In this document: positions 59,023 to 64,000 of the stretch, piece by piece | Numbering within the stretch: the stretch's first letter is position 1 | How the letters are laid out: every line of letters begins with the position of its first letter | Assembly (NCBI GenBank): GCA_026214975.1 | Contig: JAOBSW010000627.1 | Location: 110,223-174,222 of the forward strand | Length of the DNA stretch: 64,000 bases | Source: Gentiana macrophylla | Taxonomy: Eukaryota > Streptophyta > Magnoliopsida > Gentianales > Gentianaceae | Reading direction: 5' to 3' | Made by a program: the position numbers and the translations under genes | The notes under the pieces: model-generated | What the model saw: only the letters and a program-made list of their open reading frames with translations | What the model was told of the DNA's origin: nothing | Databases searched by the model: none

Positions 59023-60214
59023 ATGTTACCAGGCCTCTTTTGGATTGCTCTAGTTATACTGGTTTTGTGGGAGATATTGATGATTATTAGTTCTGAAACT
59101 AGTTGCAATGATGGCGTTACGATCACTGCTCATAAGCAGAGCATTAATGCCATTGTCCTTGCTAAGGATAAGCAGCTGCCTTTAACTGTAAGGAAAACAA
59201 CACCGAGCGATGTGCGTTATCAAGATATTGGCTTGTCCAGGAAAACAACAGAGAATTTTACTTCTCTTGTGGGAGGATTGAATAGAGATGCTGCCACTAA
59301 AGTTAGTGGATATAAGAGACTGAAGGCAGAACCCCCTTCAGGGTTTTCTTTTTATCATGCCTTAGACCATACACATGGAAATGAGCATATCATGAATGCA
59401 CGGAGAAGATTCGAGTTAGAACTAGGTGGCGGAAGAAAGCTAAGATATACGGACACACTCGTCAAAATTTCAGATTCTAGGCAGTCACTCGGGGAACATG
59501 CCCGGGAAACAAATCAGCCCACGACGAATTACATGGTTTCATCACAAGACAAACTCTGTGATGGACCATCAGCTCCTAGTTTTCTTAGAAAGTATGATTC
59601 TGATATGGAAGCCATTCATGTTGATTCTGTCAAGCCTATTGTAAAATGCCATGATTCTATTGCTTTTGAGGGTTATGATGATCTGCAATGGAGAGAACAG
59701 CTGGAACGCCTGCAGAAACGAGCAATAGAGTTGACAATAGAGGAAGGTAACCACATTTATCTTTTCTTACTTGTGCACATAATGTCTCTTTCCGAAAGGA
59801 TAAATGAAGAATATAGGAACAGGGTTTTCTCTGTTTACCCAAATAAACATGAGATTACTTCGTCAAATAACAAGATAACTTTTTTTGCAATCGTTTATTT
59901 GTCTATTCTTCAAAATTTAAACCCTTTTCTCAGTGATGTGTTGAGCATTTAGCTGTGCACTATGTTATATTCTTTGTTGTCCATATCAGATTATGATTTC
60001 ACTCACTCGTGACTCAACGAGCTTAATACCTACTACTTTTTGTTTTGCCCCTTTTTTTTTGGCAGTGTAAGTTGTCTCATAAAAGTTCTTGTTTTGATGT
60101 GAAATTCTTTGCGCAGGAAAAGAATTGCAGAGGATGAAATGTATGAACATTTTGGGGACATCATTCCAAACTAATAATAGTGTATGGCATCAATATCTGC
60201 AAGCCCGAAAATGA
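59023..60214 (+). CDS. unrecognised protein with N-terminal membrane segment
   Basis: Two exons, 59023-59746 and 60117-60214, joined by a GTAACC...TTTGCGCAG intron with the frame kept; 273 residues. ATG at 59023 gives MLPGLFWIALVILVLWEILM, one hydrophobic segment at residues 2-23 that could be a signal anchor. The rest is hydrophilic with no motif I know: SVLDL-like patterns are absent, and there is a charged helix-like part (WREQLERLQKRAIELTIEEG) near the exon junction. The second exon adds KELQRMKCMNILGTSFQ and ends LQARK. Upstream the frame is open for seven more codons but has no ATG. A spliced 5' leader is likely. Intact, with clean splice sites, so I take it as a real gene of unknown function. 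Confidence 0.7.
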
Positions 60215-60788
60215 GAATGTGGGATCTATGGCATCAACATTTCACCCCCCCAGGTATCATAGAAATGTCTTGGCTGAAGCTACTCATTTAATTGTCATAC
60301 TTTTTTTCCCTTAATGGAGGATGTTGTAAAGTAAATGAACTGTGTTTTGTACTGGTTTTCCTTCTCAGACGGTGTGGTTTGCAGTGTAATGTTGTATTCG
60401 AGTTCTGGACCTAAAATAATGAGTTGGGTCAAAAATAGCCCAGGTTATTTGAAATACAAATGCTCATCGAATTCCCTGTGACTTTTCTCCGTGCAACATC
60501 AACAACTTTTCAACATTAGATTTGCTGTATTTGTCTGTTATTTCCGTAAAAGTATATACCAAAACGGAATGAAGAGTACATCAAAATCTGAATGCATTAA
60601 CGTTTGATAGGAAAGCGATGCATACACGGAGAAAATAGTACACATATAATAACTAACAAACATAGAAATTGATCTAATTCGTACGTTTACATAACAAAAT
60701 GTAAAACCACAAAAAAAAAAAAAAAAGAAAAGAACATCCACCCCTTTGGGTCATCTTTTCAGAACATATATTGTTTTGCAGGATATGC
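60215..60788. other. 3' side of the membrane-protein gene
   Basis: Probable 3' untranslated region followed by AT-rich DNA; poly-A at about 60711-60726. No gene seen. Confidence 0.5.
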
Positions 60789-61300
60789 CTACATAATTTT
60801 GCAGTAACTTAGCACCCACCAATACCTTACTTCCCAATCAAAACTCATGTACATTTCTGGAAAGTCCTTGTCCCAAAATGCCTCGCCAACATCTACTATG
60901 TTCGCAGCACTTACCCCCTCAAACCCCCTAACATCCTCCATACATTTTTCTATCTCCACACCTCAATATTATTTTGTATACTCGACATGCTACCATTATC
61001 GCTTACACTAACTTCGCTTATGCTAGTGCGATAAGACTGACACGGTGAATTGTTCGCTTTCATTCCTTCAGAATATGAGCGGTGGTATCGGTATGGGCAG
61101 GGAGAATCTTTGAGACTGCGGTTTTTGACCTTGTAGTTGGCTGCTTTTTTGCCGGAACATCGGGACGTTTCAGGTACGGTGGAAACACTCCCTGCCAACA
61201 CCTCACACATGTCCAACTTGCAATTGTCTTTTGGTAGAGATATCAAATGGTCATTAGATCCAATGGACGAGACCGGTGACTGCTGTATACAGGGGGTATA
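60789..61300 (-). pseudogene. unrecognised coding exon, frame-broken
   Basis: Minus strand. An open stretch (about 61290 to 60955) encodes SPVSSIGSNDHLISLPKDN, CKLDMCEVLAGSVSTVPETS, SPCPYRYHRSYSEGMKANN and ISEVSVSDNGSMSSIQNN, then stops at VWR. Shifting frame just before the stop opens another stretch: EKCMEDVRGFEGVSAANIVD, GEAFWDKDFPEMYMSFDWE, which reaches a good donor-like GTAAGG or a stop at 60789. Both parts look coding in composition. There is no in-frame ATG, and an acceptor-like TATACAG lies at the left edge of the reading. I do not recognise the family. It is either a decayed 3' exon or a gene with one sequencing indel. Confidence 0.5.
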
Positions 61301-61879
61301 ACTTTATTACAATTTTAAGAAGATAAAATCCCAGAATTTAAAGGCATGACTGAATACAGAAGCCCTTGAAAATGGCTACTATATCCAAATTTAAAAAGAA
61401 TCTCTTCATATTATTCATTTGTAAGTTATTTTAGATATTTTCACACGTTATAAAATTAAACAATAAGTATCTAAGATAAGTTTCATTAAAAATTTATATT
61501 ATGTGACAAAAACAAAGAGTGAAAATTGTTGGATATGACAAGCGGTCAACCCACCAATACAAATTTTCAGTCGGCATGGAAATCAACTGCACAACGGTCA
61601 CACTAAAGGCCAACCGCTGCCACAGTGCGACTAGGCTATCAGGGTACCTCGATTTTCGTTCTAGTTATGTACATCTCGGTCTAATCAAAATTCACAGCAT
61701 AAATAAATGTTTTTTTTTTTCTTTTCTTTCCAATCAAAACAACACAAATTAATGTTACCATCAATAATACATCAACACATATTATTAATGTTATACATCA
61801 ATAATAGATGTTTAAACAGAGGGTCAAAATGAAACTGAAATTGAGCAGAATCTAGTGACACCAAACCAAATAGAATAGA
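61301..61879. other. intergenic DNA, no recognised gene
   Basis: AT-rich; no coding similarity seen. Confidence 0.45.
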
Positions 61880-62070
61880 AGCCATCATTGGAGGATGTAA
61901 ACTTGATAGAAAAATCACTAGTGGTTCTGGTCACTTCACCTCAAGCATGCTTATATCATTGTTTTCAAAGAAACAACTTAGTGTTGCTCTTAGTACATCT
62001 GAGGCCTCAGCTGAGTATGTTGCATTAAGCAACAGTTGTGCATAAATCCTATGAATCAAACAACAATTCA
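61880..62070 (+). pseudogene. Ty1/copia RNase H fragment
   Basis: The plus strand encodes IIGGCKLDRKITSGSGHFTS, LISLFSKKQLSVALSTSEAS, AEYVALSNSCA, a stop, and IL.IKQQ. This is the copia RNase H core (GCKVDRKSTSG..., KKQ..VALST.EAEY). It is an isolated fragment of under 200 bases with no LTR nearby. Its sequence differs from the RNase H of the 39.8 kb copia element, so it comes from another family. Confidence 0.82.
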
Positions 62071-62393
62071 AGGACTTTTAACTTTAATGTTTTCACTATA
62101 TCAGTTTTCTACAACAACATCAGTTCAATTGATCTTTCTATAAACATTGTTTTGCATTTTAGAGTTTAAAGCATATTGATATGATATAAAACTTTGTAGG
62201 GTGAGAAAACTTGAAAACAAAATGGAAAAAGGTGTATAAAATCAAATCATGATAACTAGACTGCATTAAACAACAACAACAACAACAACAGTTGTTTTCA
62301 TCGTCTAGCTACTTATTTATACATAGAAGACAAAACTGTACTGGTATGTTCATGGGACTAATGTAGTAGTCTACTATAAACTAATGATCTAAA
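62071..62393. other. 3' flank of the NLP gene
   Basis: Probable 3' untranslated DNA of the minus-strand NLP gene. Contains a (CAA)n tract at about 62269-62291. No gene seen. Confidence 0.5.
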
Positions 62394-63241
62394 TTATCTA
62401 ATAAAACCAGAGAGAAGATTAACTTCAACAGCAGTGCTGCTATTGAGAATCACGAACAAAAGATAATCTAAGTATTTGGTTCCCAGATGCCTGATAAACA
62501 TCGATACATTCTTCCAAATCATTAAGTCACATGTCAATAGTACCCACTCCAGATCATCATCCATGTACTTGATCACAAACCCACTTGTATCACCTATTCC
62601 AAACCTTGCCCCGATTTCTCTCATCAAATCTCTGTATCCCCATTGGCTTTGCATTCGGAACCTGATCTTCTCTTCCCCGTATGTCACTTTCAGTCTATAA
62701 CCACGAGGAACATTGTTGGATGATTCTGGAATCTTTGAGCTTTCATTAGAAGACAAATGTTGCCATGAATGACTACTGTCCACTCTTTTCAGAAAACAAT
62801 CATCATCATCTTTAATAACCATCAACTGTTCTTGAGCTGAATCATCTGCGTTTAGTGGATGCTGTTGTGTTCCAGCTGAACCGGGTTGACTTGATGTGGA
62901 GTTCTGACTGCAGGAAGAGGCAGAGGCAGAGGCAGAGGTGGACGACTTAGAAACTGCAGCAACGGCTGAGATCAAATTGAAAGGCTTGGCTTGATCAGTT
63001 GAATCTGAAATAGGAAATTGTTGGTGCTGCTGCTGCTGCTGCGTCTTTGATGAATTTTGAAAGGCCAGTTCTGGAAAATTCCAGTAGAAGGACTCCACTG
63101 GTAAATTACCAGATTGACCTTGTACAGAGTCGATTACACGCTGAATCTTTCTAAGGGTGTGACCCACTTTCTTGATCTTTCGTGATGGCCAACGTTTGAT
63201 TCCATGTTGTCTGCATATTCTCTTCAAAGTCGTGGGGCAGA
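62394..63241 (-). CDS. NIN-like protein, last exon: end of RWP-RK plus PB1 (frameshifted)
   Basis: One exon on the minus strand, beginning after the acceptor TTTACAG at 63241. It encodes CPTTLKRICRQHGIKRWPSR and KIKKVGHTLRKIQRVIDSV, the second half of an RWP-RK DNA-binding domain. A Gln/Ser-rich linker of about 120 residues follows, then a PB1 domain (RGYRLKVTYGEEKIRFRM, KYMDDDLEWVLLTCD). NLPs are nuclear nitrate-response regulators; the PB1 style is closest to the NIN/NLP1-5 group. After LLTCD the frame is wrong: the current frame gives LMIWKNVSMF and stops at 62394. The adjacent frame gives NDLEECIDVYQASG and RLSFVRDSQ with a stop at 62440, the expected PB1 end. One base is therefore missing near 62521-62527. 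The upstream exons lie beyond the window or were not recognised. Confidence 0.85.
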
Positions 63242-64000
63242 CTGTAAATTGCAGCCAATGAAAGTGTAAGGAAAATATTTCAAAGGCAAGAGAGCAGATT
63301 TAAGGAGATTCACCCACCACCCCGCAAAAGAAAAAGAAGAAAAAATCCCAACAGGTTGCCGTTAGGGATGGCAATGGACACGGGTTTGGCTCCTATACCC
63401 ATACCCATACCACATGGATATCCACAGGTCTGTAGATATACATGGATATCCATAGTTTTATACAAAAAGGAAATCAGGCCCTAAACCAAAACAATTGGCA
63501 TAGATAAATAAGTAAAATAACCACAGATGTTAAAATATTGTATGTAAAATAATTTATCAAGCAAAACCGGTTACCTTTGCAATGTATGTGCTACCTCACC
63601 ACATTAATCAAAGTAGTCAGAAACATATGTTATAACAACTCCAAGTTGCTAAAAAAGTTATTACAAGACAACACTTAATCTAGAGTTCCTTCATCATTCT
63701 ATCTGTCCATTCGGGAGAAGATGCCGAACTAGTACCATTCCATTCAACTATCATCTTCATGTACACCATCGTCTTTATATTACGATGTGCACCAAGTATC
63801 CTACCTCCCATGCAACAAGCTTATTCATAAGTTGAAGTCACAGAGTCATAATACCCCCCCTAGCAATATCTTTTAGTCAAGGGTCATTGATATCTTTCTC
63901 TTCCATAATTCAAGAGCATCAAAATCATGAGACATAGACAAAACATCATCATCCAAATACTGGTTTAAATCTGGCTTAAGTATGTTCTCTTCATTCTTTT
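63242..64000. other. probable NLP intron, no recognised exon
   Basis: By gene order this should be the intron upstream of the last NLP exon. A stretch starting TTAGGGATGGCAATGGACAC (about 63361) with CCATGGATATCC-type motifs looks like a decayed hAT-type fragment, but I could not find both ends. The rest gave no exon for the first half of RWP-RK. Confidence 0.4.

Noticed and set aside
1..64000. tRNA, rRNA, CRISPR arrays, riboswitches or prokaryotic operons
   Set aside because: None was recognised by reading. The tandem arrays lack the regular unique spacers of a CRISPR locus, and the genome is a plant's.

Overview
This window is nuclear DNA from a flowering plant, almost certainly a eudicot. 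The evidence is spliced genes with GT-AG introns, a peroxisomal acyl-activating enzyme, a B2-type cyclin, an RWP-RK/PB1 (NIN-like) transcription factor, and many plant retrotransposons (Ty1/copia, Ty3/gypsy of Tat type, LINEs, hAT-type MITEs). The sequence does not let me name the species.

Layout. 1-6.1 kb is AT-rich, with one decayed gene: a truncated LysM receptor kinase (2.35-3.15 kb). 6.1-10.4 kb holds two Tat-type LTRs in opposite orientation, joined head to head. 10.4-17.3 kb is the 3' half of a Tat-type gypsy element (RT, two RNase H regions, integrase, then a spliced antisense ORF and a 3' LTR). 18.1-30.4 kb is a nest: a LINE remnant split by a solo LTR (target duplication CAAAC), which is itself split by a 9.2 kb copia element of the same LTR family in the opposite orientation (target duplication AGACT). 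31.3-33.6 kb is an intact AAE1-like gene with a hAT MITE in its intron. 35.3-39.3 kb is a non-autonomous LTR element (TTAAC duplication) filled with four tandem arrays. 39.8-47.2 kb is a decayed copia element with a hAT MITE in its 5' LTR and a solo LTR in its RNase H region (GAATA duplication). 48.0-50.9 kb is an intact 11-exon cyclin B gene. 52.6-53.1 kb is a GH9 endoglucanase fragment, followed by a composite minisatellite (53.8-54.8 kb), another Tat-type LTR (55.6-57.2 kb) and a LINE 3' end (57.25-57.9 kb). 59.0-60.2 kb is a two-exon gene for an unrecognised protein with one N-terminal membrane segment. 60.8-61.3 kb carries remnants of an unrecognised coding exon. 62.4-63.2 kb is the last exon of a NIN-like protein gene with a frameshift in its PB1 domain.

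How it fits together. The cellular genes (AAE1-like, cyclin B2-like, the membrane protein, NLP) look unrelated in function; they are islands in repeat-dense DNA. The order of insertions can be read from the target-site duplications. The most unusual items are the same-family copia nest, the inverted Tat LTR pair, the intron-containing antisense ORF, the array-filled non-autonomous element and the NLP frameshift. I found no tRNA, rRNA, CRISPR or prokaryotic-type operon.
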